A stretch of DNA of 64,000 nucleotides, from NCBI RefSeq assembly GCF_038595055.1, contig NZ_CP152002.1, forward strand, positions 5,674,001 to 5,738,000, written 5' to 3'. The DNA is from Paenibacillus sp. FSL R7-0345 (GTDB lineage: Bacteria > Bacillota > Bacilli > Paenibacillales > Paenibacillaceae). Under the pieces are notes generated by a model, which saw nothing but the letters and a program-made list of their open reading frames with translations, was not told the DNA's origin and made no database searches. Below are positions 8,506 to 17,686 of this stretch, piece after piece. Each line of letters starts with the position of its first letter. Positions within the stretch are counted from its first letter, which is position 1. Position numbers and translations under genes: made by a program.

Positions 8506-8570
8506 GCTTAGCAAACTTTATTCTACCAAAGAGGAGGCACAAAAGCATCTTTTGCCCAGGTAAAAATCTT

Positions 8571-9689
8571 TTACAGCGCCAGCGCGTTCACATATTCCGG
8601 TGCGGATACCGGCTGTCCATAGTTAACCTTATCCGTTCCGGTAACAGTCTCCTGTCCGTTCAGGCGGATCTGGACCGGAGCATCCCCTGCATTTTGCGCT
8701 ACGGTAAGTACTACGGATTCCAGCATTTCCGCCGGTACATTCTGCGCATCTGTAAACATATCATCGGTCAGCGACACCGTCACCACGCCGTTCTGGCCGG
8801 CCTCCACCGAATCAAGCACGGTTCCTCCGGTCATCACCATCTCCAGGCCGCCTGCCGACTCCGGCCCGGCAATCAGCTCATTCAGCGCAGCGGTCACCCG
8901 GTCTTCTCCGGCGGGTACAAAGCGCGTAACCGGAACATAATATTGTTGAGTGCCGTCAGGCGTTGCTGCGGAAAAATAAACGGTAACCGCACTCGAGTTC
9001 ATCAGCACAGGACCATTACGCGGCAGATTGATTCCAAAAGAACGGGATAACGGATGGTCAAGCGGCGTGCCCTGGAGGGGCATTTCCGTCAGTTTTTTGC
9101 CGTCTACCCAGAGCTGCACGCCCTGAATGCCCTCCTGCCCGGTCAGGGTCCAGGTGATGGCCTCCAGAATCTTGCGTTCATCGGCCGGCTTGTAGTCGTT
9201 AAAGGACGAGTTGAACTCGACTACCGCCAGTTTGTCTTTATCTACAGAGACACTCTCCACTTGTGTACCTGCAGGAAGCACCCCCTGGAAGCCCTCCGGA
9301 ACGGCTGAGGCATAAGATCCGTCACTGACCAGCGCGGTCAGCGAGTCCTTCAGCATCGCATTGCTCTCGCCTTCCGGCAGCTTCAGTGCTACCGGGGTCA
9401 GCAGGCCGTTGCCGTCCTGCAGATAAACCGTCGTCCGCTCTCCGGGAGCGATCGCTTCCGGCTGACTGGCGCCCTCTTCTGCAGCTGCCGTATCCTCCGC
9501 TACCGGACCGAACACACCCGTATCCAGCGTGGTGCCCTCGCTGATCTCCAGCATCTGCGCTTCGATCTCCTCCGGCGGCGGATCCACCGCTGCCGACTCC
9601 GAGCCGAACAAGCCGCAGCCGGACAGCAGAATCGGAACCGTGAGCAGGCAAGCTGCAGACAGCCCGCGGACTTTTGTCATAGGTTTCAT
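8571..9689 (-). CDS. gerM: Sporulation/germination lipoprotein GerM
   Basis: A 372-residue lipoprotein with a signal peptide ending in the lipobox LLSGC and two GerMN domains (about 85-215 and 225-360), each with the VxLxDG/VAVNS-type beta-alpha repeats. In Bacillus GerM is needed for the engulfment-stage SpoIIIA-SpoIIQ complex and for normal spore germination. ATG 9689 has AGGGG 9 bases upstream. The gene heads the gerM-rph-rdgB group, the same order as in Bacillus. A minisatellite starts less than 200 bases upstream. Confidence 0.92.
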   Translation of the reverse strand: MKPMTKVRGLSAACLLTVPILLSGCGLFGSESAAVDPPPEEIEAQMLEISEGTTLDTGVFGPVAEDTAAAEEGASQPEAIAPGERTTVYLQDGNGLLTPVALKLPEGESNAMLKDSLTALVSDGSYASAVPEGFQGVLPAGTQVESVSVDKDKLAVVEFNSSFNDYKPADERKILEAITWTLTGQEGIQGVQLWVDGKKLTEMPLQGTPLDHPLSRSFGINLPRNGPVLMNSSAVTVYFSAATPDGTQQYYVPVTRFVPAGEDRVTAALNELIAGPESAGGLEMVMTGGTVLDSVEAGQNGVVTVSLTDDMFTDAQNVPAEMLESVVLTVAQNAGDAPVQIRLNGQETVTGTDKVNYGQPVSAPEYVNALAL

Positions 9690-9871
9690 TAATCATTGCC
9701 CCTTTCAACCACTAGGATCAGTTTGTACTGCTATGTATACGAGCCCTATGCGCAAAAAATAACACCGGCTTATCCTTAAATTTGGACAACGCACCGGGGC
9801 TGCAGCGGAACTGGTTGGAGGAGGGCAGACTCGGGGCTTGGTTACGGGTAAATGTGACTTGAGTGAAGGGC

Positions 9872-10268
9872 AATGAGCTAATCAGAGGCATTTTTGCCTT
9901 TGATTTCGGCCTCAGCGGGCAGAATGAGCACATCAGAGGCATTTTTGCCTTTGATTTTGGCCTCGGCGGGCAAAATGAGCTAATCAAAGGCATTTTTGCC
10001 TTTGATTTTGGCCTCGGCGGGCAAAATGAGCAAATCAAAGGCATTTTTGCCTTTGATTATGGCCTCGGCGGGCAAAATGAGCTAATCAGAGGCATTTTTG
10101 CCTTTGATTTCGGCCTCGGCGGGCAAAATGAGCTAATCAAAGGCATTTTTGCCTTTGATTTTGGCCTCAGCGGGCAAAATGAGCTAATCAAAGGCATTTT
10201 TGCCTTTGATTTTGGCCTCGGCGGGCAAAATGAGCTAATCAAAGGCATTTTTGCCTTTGATTTTGGCG
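9872..10268 (+). repeat. Minisatellite 2: eight 51-bp units with a perfect hairpin core
   Basis: Eight 51-bp units have cores starting at 9881, 9932, 9983, 10034, 10085, 10136, 10187 and 10238. In most the core has exact 10-bp arms ATCAAAGGCA and TGCCTTTGAT around TTTT; three copies carry ATCAGAGGCA instead. The linking part is TTGGCCTCGGCGGGCAAAAT plus GAGCTA. The array lies between divergent gerM and the pgpA-like gene. Long reading frames here are a by-product of the 51-base period. Period, core and orientation match the arrays at 599-1108 and 37632-38140. Confidence 0.97.
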
Positions 10269-10436
10269 CTGATGGGCGGGACAATTCCCCGGTTGACAAG
10301 TTTAAGGCAATAACAAGATGCGTCCGTTGCCAGCTGCTGAGGTAATAACGTTATAAGGCTGAGTTTTAAATGATAGCCATGGGTATATCCTGCCACTTAC
10401 TTTTAGCCAGCCTACTCCTAAATCGAGGTGATTATT

Positions 10437-11033
10437 ATGGATAAGATTAAAGCCCCTTACAGTCTCAACAGTAAAGCAGTTGCAGAAGCAACCAAGCACT
10501 GGATGCAGGAACGCGGTGTGACAGTGGATGAAATTGCTGAGCTTGTTATGTTTTTGCAGCAGAAATATTATCCGAATTTGACTATGGATGAATGTGTCCA
10601 CAACGTCGAAATGGTGCTCAGTAAACGCGAGGTGCAAAACGCCGTGCTGACCGGGATCCAGCTGGACGTACTGGCAGAGGAGGGCAAGCTGTTCACACCG
10701 CTGCAGGATATGATCGAGAATGATGAAGGGCTGTACGGCGTGGATGAGATTCTCGCTTTTTCCATTGTGAATGTGTATGGCAGCATCGGATTCACCAACT
10801 ATGGTTACGTGGATAAGCTGAAGCCAGGGGTGCTGACGAGATTAAATGACAAAAGCACCGGTCAGGTACATACTTACCTGGATGACATTGTCGGCGCCAT
10901 CGCCGCCGCCGCCAGCAGCCGCATCGCCCACCGCAAACAGGCAGAACGCGAGCAGGAGCTCGGACTCCCGCATGCACCGGAGGACGTGGAGGAGGCCGCC
11001 AGAAAGCTGGCTGCTGAAGACAAACTGGAGTAA
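10437..11033 (+). CDS. YutG/PgpA-family phosphatidylglycerophosphatase-like protein
   Basis: A 198-residue protein of the YutG/PgpA family. It shows the ERGVTVDEIAELV opening, KREVQNAVLTGIQLD, and the conserved block DEGLYGVDEILAFSIVNVYG with SIGFTNYGYVDKLKPG and YLDDIVGAIAAAA. PgpA-type enzymes dephosphorylate phosphatidylglycerophosphate to phosphatidylglycerol, but the YutG branch is soluble-looking and its activity is less certain. ATG 10437 lies 6 bases after GAGGTG. It is monocistronic. Confidence 0.88.
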   Translation: MDKIKAPYSLNSKAVAEATKHWMQERGVTVDEIAELVMFLQQKYYPNLTMDECVHNVEMVLSKREVQNAVLTGIQLDVLAEEGKLFTPLQDMIENDEGLYGVDEILAFSIVNVYGSIGFTNYGYVDKLKPGVLTRLNDKSTGQVHTYLDDIVGAIAAAASSRIAHRKQAEREQELGLPHAPEDVEEAARKLAAEDKLE

Positions 11034-11838
11034 CTTCCGCATGTGATAAATGAGCAGACGCCAGGTGTCGCGGGTTTTACAGTGGAGTGACAGTTTGATC
11101 GATGGCCAGGTATAACTGGAGGCGGATGGAAATTGCGGGTGGTTCGTGAACCTGATTAGTGGTGGGGAGTTCGATGACGGCTGATTAAGGAAACGTCGCA
11201 GGTCGAGGGCATCTTGTTACAAGACTAGTTAGTTAGTGGGGCGAGCGTGAACGGGATGGCGTATTGTGGTGCATCCAATATAAAGTTAGTCGCCGGACGT
11301 CAAATCGCGGCTCGCTCATCACGTGTTCATTGGTCGAAGGCGGTGTACTGAGCTCATAGGCGGTTGGCGTCATTCAGTGTGGACTGGATACGTGCGATAT
11401 TTCCGTATATCCGTATACATGTGCAATTGGGGGATCGGCGGGTATTACATGCGGTCTGTTGGGCGTTCTTTGGTTGGCGTTCAATAGTAGATAGAGGGAA
11501 GCTACCTGGCCAGCTCCTTCTTGCATTACTGCTCACTCGCTGGCTTTAACTGCATTTTGTGCAACTAAAAATCCAGAAAAGACTGCTTTTTCTGTTTTAG
11601 TTGTATTTCGTACAATTATCAATCCACTTTTCGGGCCATTTGACCCTTTTTCGGTACATTTAGTTGCATGGAATGCAGCTATTGTAGCATTCGGGCCGTT
11701 TCCCGCCAATATAAGTGTACAATGTGCAACTAAGTTGCTCCATCAGCTACTAAATGACATCGCTGGCACCAAACTGCCAGCTCCGGCGGTAAACTTTAGC
11801 TCCGGTGCTAAATACAGTTCCAGCGCTTCATTACAAAT
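11034..11838. other. Long intergenic region with degenerate palindromes
   Basis: About 800 bases carry no supportable gene. Short frames (for example 11354-11536) have no ribosome site or recognisable motif. The right part holds four 25-bp imperfect palindromes, listed separately. The left part (11040-11540) shows no structure I can name. Confidence 0.6.
11545..11734. repeat. Four dispersed 25-bp imperfect palindromes
   Basis: Copies at 11545-11569, 11596-11620, 11659-11683 and 11710-11734 each have 10-base arms around a 5-base spacer. Examples are TTTAACTGCA with TGCAACTAAA, and TTTAGTTGTA with TACAATTATC. Arm complementarity is 8, 7, 7 and 5 of 10. Two further copies lie at 16443-16518. 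Confidence 0.7.
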
Positions 11839-11891
11839 AGCCGGGCCACGAAGCAGCGGGATTTTCCGCTTAGCTTAACCGAGGCCCGGCT
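11839..11891. terminator. Hairpin terminator after the metallo-hydrolase gene
   Basis: AGCCGGGCC (11839-11847) pairs perfectly with GGCCCGGCT (11883-11891) around an inner AGCGG/CCGCT stem. Modest T-rich tails occur on both sides. It lies about 85 bases past the minus-strand metallo-beta-lactamase-fold gene. Confidence 0.6.
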
Positions 11892-11975
11892 GTTTAGTGT
11901 GTTTGTCTACTTGGGACATGAGTTCCTTCGGAACGCTGGCCTGTGTGGGGTGTGGCCTGCATGTGCAGGCCGGCG

Positions 11976-12962
11976 CTAACGCTCCGCCGCCGCGAACAGC
12001 AGCGGCCCGTCCGGCTCTGCCGCCCGGCCGCGGCGCACCAGCTCTGCCAGGTGCGCGAGCGCCTCGCTCATGGCGAAGCGCAGCTGATGCGCGCTGGTCA
12101 CGCGGCTGCGGAACAGCGCTTCGCACACGGCGAACCCGCTCTGCGGTCCGCCGGCCAGCAGTTGAGCGGCAGTGTCCAGCCGCTCCTCATGGTGCCGGAG
12201 CAGGCTGTCCGCCCGCTCCGCCCACGCCGTGAACGGCTCCCGGTGCCCCGGGAACGCACGGCGCACTGGCAGGCTGCGCAGCACACGCAGCCCCTCCAAA
12301 AACGTCTGCAGCGGCTGCGGATCGCTGCCGGGCTGCAGGCCGACATTGGGCGAAATCTGCGGCAGTACAGCATCGCCGCAGAACAGGAGCCCGCTGCCGG
12401 CCTCATACAAAGACACATGACCCGGCGCATGCCCGCCGGTCACTACGGGCGTCCACTCCCGGCCGCCCATCACAAAAGCCGCCGCAGCGTCGATATAGCT
12501 AACCTCCGCCTGCGGTGTAACCTGGGTCAGGAAGCTCTCCAGATGCTCCCTGACCCCCTGGACCAAATCCTCCGGCATGCCGTGGCGGAGGAACAGCAGC
12601 GGCAGCGACTCGTTCAGCGTCGCCTCCGCTCCCCAGGACATGCGGACCTCGGCGTGGGCCCGCTCTGTCATCCAGACCTTACTGCCGCTGCGGGCCTGCA
12701 TCCAGCCCGACAGACCATAGTGGTCGGGATGGTGATGGGTCACTATGATCTGCTGCACATGATCCCAGGAGAGATCAAGCTCATCCAGCACACCCTGCCA
12801 GGCCAGCTCTGCCTCCGGCGTATGCGGGCCTGGATCAATGACCGTAATGCCGCCCTCCGGCTCAGCCACGATATAGCTGTTCACCCAGCGCAGCGGGGGG
12901 TCCATTGGCATGCTCACCTGCAGGATGCCGCCCTCCCGGTCCTTGACCTCTGCCTTACGCAT
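11976..12962 (-). CDS. Metallo-beta-lactamase-fold hydrolase
   Basis: An MBL-superfamily hydrolase of about 328 residues. Metal-binding motif VTHHHPDHYG, a second ligand His in TGGHAPGHVS, Asp in LLFCGDAVLP and the last His in FPGHREPF are all present, so a dinuclear metal site is expected. The C terminus has a winged-helix-like tail (RVTSAHQLRFAMSEALAHLAELVRRG), as in LACTB2-type members. ATG 12962 follows GAGGCGGTGA; an alternative ATG at 13004 touches the stop of the upstream methyltransferase gene but lacks a ribosome site. The two genes probably share a transcript. Substrate unknown. Confidence 0.85.
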   Translation of the reverse strand: MRKAEVKDREGGILQVSMPMDPPLRWVNSYIVAEPEGGITVIDPGPHTPEAELAWQGVLDELDLSWDHVQQIIVTHHHPDHYGLSGWMQARSGSKVWMTERAHAEVRMSWGAEATLNESLPLLFLRHGMPEDLVQGVREHLESFLTQVTPQAEVSYIDAAAAFVMGGREWTPVVTGGHAPGHVSLYEAGSGLLFCGDAVLPQISPNVGLQPGSDPQPLQTFLEGLRVLRSLPVRRAFPGHREPFTAWAERADSLLRHHEERLDTAAQLLAGGPQSGFAVCEALFRSRVTSAHQLRFAMSEALAHLAELVRRGRAAEPDGPLLFAAAER

Positions 12963-13004
12963 GATGCCGTCACCGCCTCTTTGAAGTCTTCTGCCTGTAA
13001 CCAT

Positions 13005-13739
13005 CTACGGACGGACACCGACAAAAATCATCCGCTTCGAATGCTCCTCGTCGTACTCCTCTTCATCATAGCTGCCATGGACGCTTTCCAGCTGCAGACC
13101 GGCGGCGGCAATCAGCTGCTTGAACGTCTCCAGCGGGTAGAGCTTCACCCGCTCATGGTATTTGCGCGGTGTATCATCCTCCTTGGAGGTGAGGGTGATA
13201 TCTTTTTTGACATAACCGTCTTCAATGCGCCGGGATTCATCAATCAGATTCTCCCCATCCACACGGGTGGAATGGGGCACCAGATGTGAAATGACATAGG
13301 CGGGATTCAGAAAGTCGATTATACATTTGCCGCCCGGCTTCAGCATCCGGTATACCTCGCGCAGCACCTTCACCTGCTCTTCGTCATCCTCAAAATACCC
13401 AAAGGAAGTAAACAGATTCACCACCGCATCAAAGCCGCCGTCAAGCGGGAGCTCGCGCATGTCGGAACGCAGCCAGGTTACCGCTTGTGCGCCATCCTGG
13501 TTACGGGCTTCGTGCAGCAGGACTTCCGACAGGTCAACGCCGGTCACTTCAAAGCCTGCCTCAGCCAGTGCCAGCGAATGTCGGCCCATGCCGCAGCACA
13601 GATCTAGCACCTTCGAACCTTCCGGCAGATCCAGCCAGCCGATCATCTTCTCCACCTCATGCCGGGCCCCGCCGAAATCCCTGTGCCGGTACACAATTAA
13701 ATAGTCCTCGCCAAAGCTTTTTTCATACCATTCACTCAT
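13005..13739 (-). CDS. Class I SAM-dependent methyltransferase
   Basis: A 244-residue methyltransferase with the SAM-binding motif VLDLCCGMGRHSLALAEAG, an acidic loop VTGVDLS, and MLKPGGKCIIDF after the central sheet. The N-terminal WYEKSFGEDYLIVYRHRD is shared by uncharacterised Firmicutes homologues. The substrate is unknown. It is the first gene of a pair with the metallo-hydrolase. Confidence 0.9.
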   Translation of the reverse strand: MSEWYEKSFGEDYLIVYRHRDFGGARHEVEKMIGWLDLPEGSKVLDLCCGMGRHSLALAEAGFEVTGVDLSEVLLHEARNQDGAQAVTWLRSDMRELPLDGGFDAVVNLFTSFGYFEDDEEQVKVLREVYRMLKPGGKCIIDFLNPAYVISHLVPHSTRVDGENLIDESRRIEDGYVKKDITLTSKEDDTPRKYHERVKLYPLETFKQLIAAAGLQLESVHGSYDEEEYDEEHSKRMIFVGVRP

Positions 13740-13793
13740 CTAGCTTCTCCTCCCCGCGCCTCCTGCAGACTCTCTATGTATAATATTGTAACG

Positions 13794-13822
13794 ATTGTAA
13801 CCCCTTTTCTCCGTAAACTCAA
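13794..13822 (-). promoter_or_regulatory. Candidate sigma-A promoter for the methyltransferase pair
   Basis: On the minus strand TTGAGT (13817-13822), 17 bases, TACAAT (13794-13799). It lies about 55 bases before the start codon and its ribosome site. Confidence 0.5.
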
Positions 13823-13878
13823 AGAAGAGTCGCCATTCCGCCATATTTCCCGCGTCCTGGCAACTCCCCTTACCACGC

Positions 13879-15567
13879 CTAGATCTGCTGCAGATAGACC
13901 CGTGCTTCGTAGGGCCGCAGCTTCAGTGAATTCAGGTCATCCTCCTTCGCAGGAGGGTAGTTGGAAATCAGCAGCTCCGCCGGTCCGGCCGCAAGCTCCG
14001 CCGGCAGCTCAAACACCGGCTCATGCTCAAAGAAATTCAGGATGATCAGCAGCCGCTGACCCTCCAGCGTCCTGGTAAAAGCATAAATTTCCTCATGCTC
14101 CGCAAGCAGCAGGCCATATTCGCCGTAGACGATGACCGGATGCTTTTTACGCAGCTGGATCAGCTTCTTGTAGTAGTTATAGATGGAATCCGGGTCCTTG
14201 ACCGCAGCCGCCGCGTTGATCTCCCGGGAATTGGAGTTGACCCTGATCCACGGCACACCTGTCGTAAATCCGCCCTCGTCCGAATCATCCCACTGCATCG
14301 GGGTGCGGGCATTGTCCCGGCTTTTTTTGTGAATATTGGCCATAATCTGTTCTTCCGGCATCCCCTGGTTACGCTTATCCTCATAATAATTGAGCGTTTC
14401 CACATCCCTATAATCATCAATGGAGTCGAACGCCGCATTCGTCATGCCGATTTCTTCCCCCTGATAAATATAGGGTGTGCCCTCCTGCATATGGATGAAA
14501 GTGGCCAGCATTTTGGCTGACGGCACGCGGTAGAACAGGTCGTTCCCGAAACGCGACACCGAGCGCGGCTGATCATGATTACACAGATAGTTGGCGTTCC
14601 AGCCCCGGTTATGCAGAACCGTCTGCCAGTTGCTGATGATTTTTTTGAGATCGGTGAGCTTCCAGGGTACAGTATCCCATTTGCCCCCGCCCGGAGCCGC
14701 GCAGTCCAGATTCATATGCTCAAACTGAAAGGTCATATTCAGCTCACGCCGCCCGTCCCCGACATAATCCAGCGCCTGCTCCGGCCCGAGACCTGAAGTC
14801 TCCCCAACCGTCATAATATCGTAGAAATACAAGACCTTGTCATGCAGGTTCTGCAGCATCGTGTGCACATCCGCAAGGTTCGAGAACATCTCATACGCCC
14901 GCACCGTCGCCGTTCCGCCGGGGTTAGCCGCATCCGGATACCCTTCCGCTTTGATGATATGGGCAATCGCATCGAACCGGAAGCCGTCAACGCCTTTCTT
15001 GAGCCACCACTCCACCATCTCATGCAGCTTGTCGATCACCACCTGATTTTCCCAGTTCAGATCGGGCTGGTATTTGGAGTAGAGATGCAGGTAGTACTCA
15101 TCCGTCTGGGGATCGAGCTCCCACACCGAGCCGCTGAAATAGGATTCCCAGTTGTTCGGGGGACCGCCGTTTTTACCTTTGCGCCAGATGTAATAATCCC
15201 GTTTCGGATTATCCTTCGAGCTGCGTGATTCGATGAACCAGGGATGCTGGTGGGACGTGTGGTTCAGCACCAGATCCATCATCAGCTTCATTCCCCGGGC
15301 ATGCATCTCCCGCAGCATCAGGTCAAAATCAGCCATCGTCCCGAATTCCTTCATAATGTCACAGTAATCACTGATATCGTAGCCGTTGTCATGGTTCGGC
15401 GATTTGTAAATCGGGCACACCCAGATGACATCCACACCCAGGTCCTGCAGATAATCGAGCTTGGAAATAATGCCGCGCAGATCGCCGATTCCGTCACCGT
15501 TACTGTCCTTAAAGCTGATCGGATAAATCTGGTAGGCCACGCTTTCTTTCCACCATTTTGGATTCAC
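13879..15567 (-). CDS. GH13 alpha-glucosidase / oligo-1,6-glucosidase
   Basis: A 562-residue cytosolic GH13 enzyme, the usual length for oligo-1,6-glucosidase (MalL). From the chosen start the catalytic residues fall at Asp199 (GFRFDAI), Glu256 (TVGETSG) and Asp332 (NHDQPR), nearly the positions known for the Bacillus cereus enzyme. The N terminus WWKESVAYQIYPISFKDSNG is characteristic. The start is GTG at 15567, 7 bases after GGAGGAG; the much longer upstream extension has no homology and no ribosome site. It would release glucose from isomalto- or malto-oligosaccharides. No transporter or regulator is adjacent. Trehalose-6-phosphate hydrolase is a less likely alternative. Confidence 0.9.
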   Translation of the reverse strand: MNPKWWKESVAYQIYPISFKDSNGDGIGDLRGIISKLDYLQDLGVDVIWVCPIYKSPNHDNGYDISDYCDIMKEFGTMADFDLMLREMHARGMKLMMDLVLNHTSHQHPWFIESRSSKDNPKRDYYIWRKGKNGGPPNNWESYFSGSVWELDPQTDEYYLHLYSKYQPDLNWENQVVIDKLHEMVEWWLKKGVDGFRFDAIAHIIKAEGYPDAANPGGTATVRAYEMFSNLADVHTMLQNLHDKVLYFYDIMTVGETSGLGPEQALDYVGDGRRELNMTFQFEHMNLDCAAPGGGKWDTVPWKLTDLKKIISNWQTVLHNRGWNANYLCNHDQPRSVSRFGNDLFYRVPSAKMLATFIHMQEGTPYIYQGEEIGMTNAAFDSIDDYRDVETLNYYEDKRNQGMPEEQIMANIHKKSRDNARTPMQWDDSDEGGFTTGVPWIRVNSNSREINAAAAVKDPDSIYNYYKKLIQLRKKHPVIVYGEYGLLLAEHEEIYAFTRTLEGQRLLIILNFFEHEPVFELPAELAAGPAELLISNYPPAKEDDLNSLKLRPYEARVYLQQI

Positions 15568-15688
15568 TTGGACTCTCCTCCGCTTCTCCGGTGTTTGCCT
15601 CAGTAAGGGATATTTAATATATCTTAACCAGACTGGTGGAAGACAATCACAGATTTTTCGGCAAGAAGCAGGCGGACGGATATCCGTT

Positions 15689-16150
15689 CTAGCTCTCTCT
15701 AAGCTTAAGCAGCTCCGGAATAACTTGCTCAATCTGCCGGAAAAGCCCCTGCCCAGTCCTCCCCTCATCATGAACATAAAAAATCAGCAGCGACTGCTCC
15801 TGGAACACTTTATGCTGCACCAGATCCGCTGTTGCCGTATGCTTTTCAAAATCAGCCCAGCCCGCTTTGCGCTCCCCGTTCCCGGCAAACTGATAGATAA
15901 CCAGCTCCTCCTCATCCAGCAGAAAAACAAGCGGTTTACGCCCGTTCAGCTCCCTGTGAAAAATACTCTCCTCCCGCACTCCCACACTCTGCAGCTCCAG
16001 CCCCTGTCCGGTAAAAGCAGCTGTAATTTCGTCCGCGCTCAGCTCCTTCAGCTCTATACCCGTCTCATTACTCCCCTGACTGCAGCCGGCAGACAGCACT
16101 CCGAATATAAGGAGCATCAGCAGCACCGTTATCCTTTTTATGCCCGACAT
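15689..16150 (-). CDS. Predicted lipoprotein, unknown function
   Basis: About 153 residues: a signal peptide MSGIKRITVLLMLLIFGVLS followed by the lipobox SAGC, then a soluble domain (FLLDEEELVIYQFAGNGERKAGWADFEKHTATA) of a type seen in uncharacterised Bacillales lipoproteins. The start at 16150 is chosen because it begins the signal peptide, though its ribosome site is weak. A better ribosome site precedes an in-frame ATG at 16246, which would add an unusual 32-residue N-terminal extension. Confidence 0.7.
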   Translation of the reverse strand: MSGIKRITVLLMLLIFGVLSAGCSQGSNETGIELKELSADEITAAFTGQGLELQSVGVREESIFHRELNGRKPLVFLLDEEELVIYQFAGNGERKAGWADFEKHTATADLVQHKVFQEQSLLIFYVHDEGRTGQGLFRQIEQVIPELLKLRES

Positions 16151-16555
16151 ATGTGCTACTATGCTAGTGTTTTGGCTTGCGCCTTTCTTTGTGCGCATTC
16201 TATTTGTTAAAATCACATTCGCGTCCGCGTTCGCGCTAAACTTCATCCCCGCCACCCTCTTCCGCTTCTCTTATAAGTAACTGACGGCTGCGTTGCAGAC
16301 TTTGTTGCGGTGCGGGGCAGAGCGGGCGGTGACAGTAGTAGTGATAGTAGCTTGCAGTATGAAATAGAACCGGACGCTTTTTCCACGCCAAAAAAGAGCT
16401 TATCTATCGCACATTCGGCAACAGAAAGCCCTCTGCTCTTCATATAACTGTAGTTTGTACACTTAAAAGCCGTGAAATTCCGCATCTGCACCAGATAACT
16501 GTAGTCCGTACAACTAAATATGCCCAAATCGGCCAGAACGAATAATCTCCTGCTC
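16151..16555. other. Intergenic region with two palindromic repeats
   Basis: No gene is supported; a 94-codon minus-strand frame (16243-16527) lacks a ribosome site and crosses the repeats. The two palindromes at 16443-16518 are the only structure noticed. Confidence 0.55.
16443..16518. repeat. Two 25-bp imperfect palindromes
   Basis: Copies at 16443-16467 (TATAACTGTA, spacer GTTTG, TACACTTAAA) and 16494-16518 (GATAACTGTA, spacer GTCCG, TACAACTAAA). They share length, spacer size and consensus with the four copies at 11545-11734. Confidence 0.7.
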
Positions 16556-17332
16556 CTACAGCAGCCCCACCATTTTCAAACCTTCATAAATACCGCCCTC
16601 ACTGACATGCTTGGTAACATAAGATGCAGCCGCCTTCACTTCGTCCTCCGCGTTGCCCATGGCAATCCCGTAGCCCACGTAGCTGAGCATTTCCACATCA
16701 TTAAGCCCGTCGCCGAACGCATACACATCTTCTTTGTCCACGCCGAGGATTTCGAGCATCTTGGCAATGCCCCCCGCCTTGGAGCCGTTCCCCGGCAGTA
16801 CGTCCATCCCCAGCGGGTGCCAGCGGACAAATTTGAGCTCAGGGTACGCTTCTTCATAGGCGGCCTGGCTCTCCTGCGGGCAGAAGATGATCGCCTGGTA
16901 AATATCGTTCAGCAAAAAATACTCCGCATCATAGGTTGGAAAAGCCAGCTTCAGCGAGCCGATGCTGGTCACGATATTCACATGCTCAGCTGTGTTGACC
17001 TTCATATCCGTAGCGTCGATATAAGCAACCGGATGGTCATTTTTATCAGCGAACAGGGTCAGCTCCTTCAGCACCTCCGTTTCCAGCCGGTTAGTATAAA
17101 TTACTTCGCCTTTGTAGACCACATACTGGCCGTTGAGCGAGACAAAGGAGTCAATGCCCAGCTCTTCGCGCAGCTCCTTGAACATATAAGCGCCTCTGCC
17201 GGTCGCAATAACGACATTATGGCCCCGCCGCTGCAGCTCGGCAATCGCCTCTCTGGTGGAAGCCGGCACATTTTTATCTTCATCATAAATCGTTCCGTCA
17301 ATATCAAAAAAAATGGTTTTCTTTGTTGTCAT
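16556..17332 (-). CDS. HAD-superfamily (Cof-type, IIB) hydrolase
   Basis: A 258-residue Cof-type phosphatase. Motif I FFDIDGTIYDE near the N terminus, motif II VIATGRG, and motif IV AFGDGLNDVEML followed by GIAMGNAEDEVK are all intact, and the large IIB cap lies between. Such enzymes dephosphorylate sugar phosphates, PLP or FMN-type substrates; the closest well-known relative in style is Bacillus YkrA. ATG 17332 begins directly at the HAD domain, after GGAGA. Monocistronic. Confidence 0.92.
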   Translation of the reverse strand: MTTKKTIFFDIDGTIYDEDKNVPASTREAIAELQRRGHNVVIATGRGAYMFKELREELGIDSFVSLNGQYVVYKGEVIYTNRLETEVLKELTLFADKNDHPVAYIDATDMKVNTAEHVNIVTSIGSLKLAFPTYDAEYFLLNDIYQAIIFCPQESQAAYEEAYPELKFVRWHPLGMDVLPGNGSKAGGIAKMLEILGVDKEDVYAFGDGLNDVEMLSYVGYGIAMGNAEDEVKAAASYVTKHVSEGGIYEGLKMVGLL

Positions 17333-17487
17333 GGCTCTCCAGTCTCCCTTATGCGTCTCTGTATATATCCTGCCCAAATTGTAGAGGTTTACCGAAAACG
17401 GCGCAAGCTTTCATTTGCGGAGAGCAGATGCTTTTGTAAATTTCGCAGAATCCCTATAGCCCCTGTTAAACTCCATCCCCCTCCTGG

Positions 17488-17527
17488 CCAAAAGAAATAG
17501 CGGCAGCCCATAAAAGAGGCTGCCGCT
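17488..17527 (-). terminator. Terminator downstream of the nif operon
   Basis: On the minus strand AGCGGCAGCC and GGCTGCCGCT form a perfect 10-bp stem (17499-17527) followed by ATTTCTTTT. It lies about 160 bases past the nifV stop and before the HAD gene, so it probably ends the nif transcript. The rest of 17333-17686 holds no gene. Confidence 0.75.
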
Positions 17528-17686
17528 GCCAAATAGTCATAACTTCCGTTTAATGCGCGCATCATCCTGCAACGTTCTCTTCCCGGTCCGGCTGTTCATC
17601 GACATGACAAACCGCCGTCCGGCAATACCAGTCACCTTGTAAATAGCCAGTGCTTTAGCTGCTTAAACAGCTCAGCTCCTATCAGC

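Noticed and set aside
9718..10345. Long reading frames across 9718-10345
   Set aside because: Same cause: repeat units without stops. No start signal and no sequence conservation outside the repeat.
11976..13289. Long plus-strand frames opposite the metallo-hydrolase and other GC-rich genes
   Set aside because: They are antisense shadows; the minus-strand proteins carry intact catalytic motifs.
16243..16527. 94-codon minus-strand frame
   Set aside because: No ribosome site and it crosses two palindromic repeats; composition is not gene-like.
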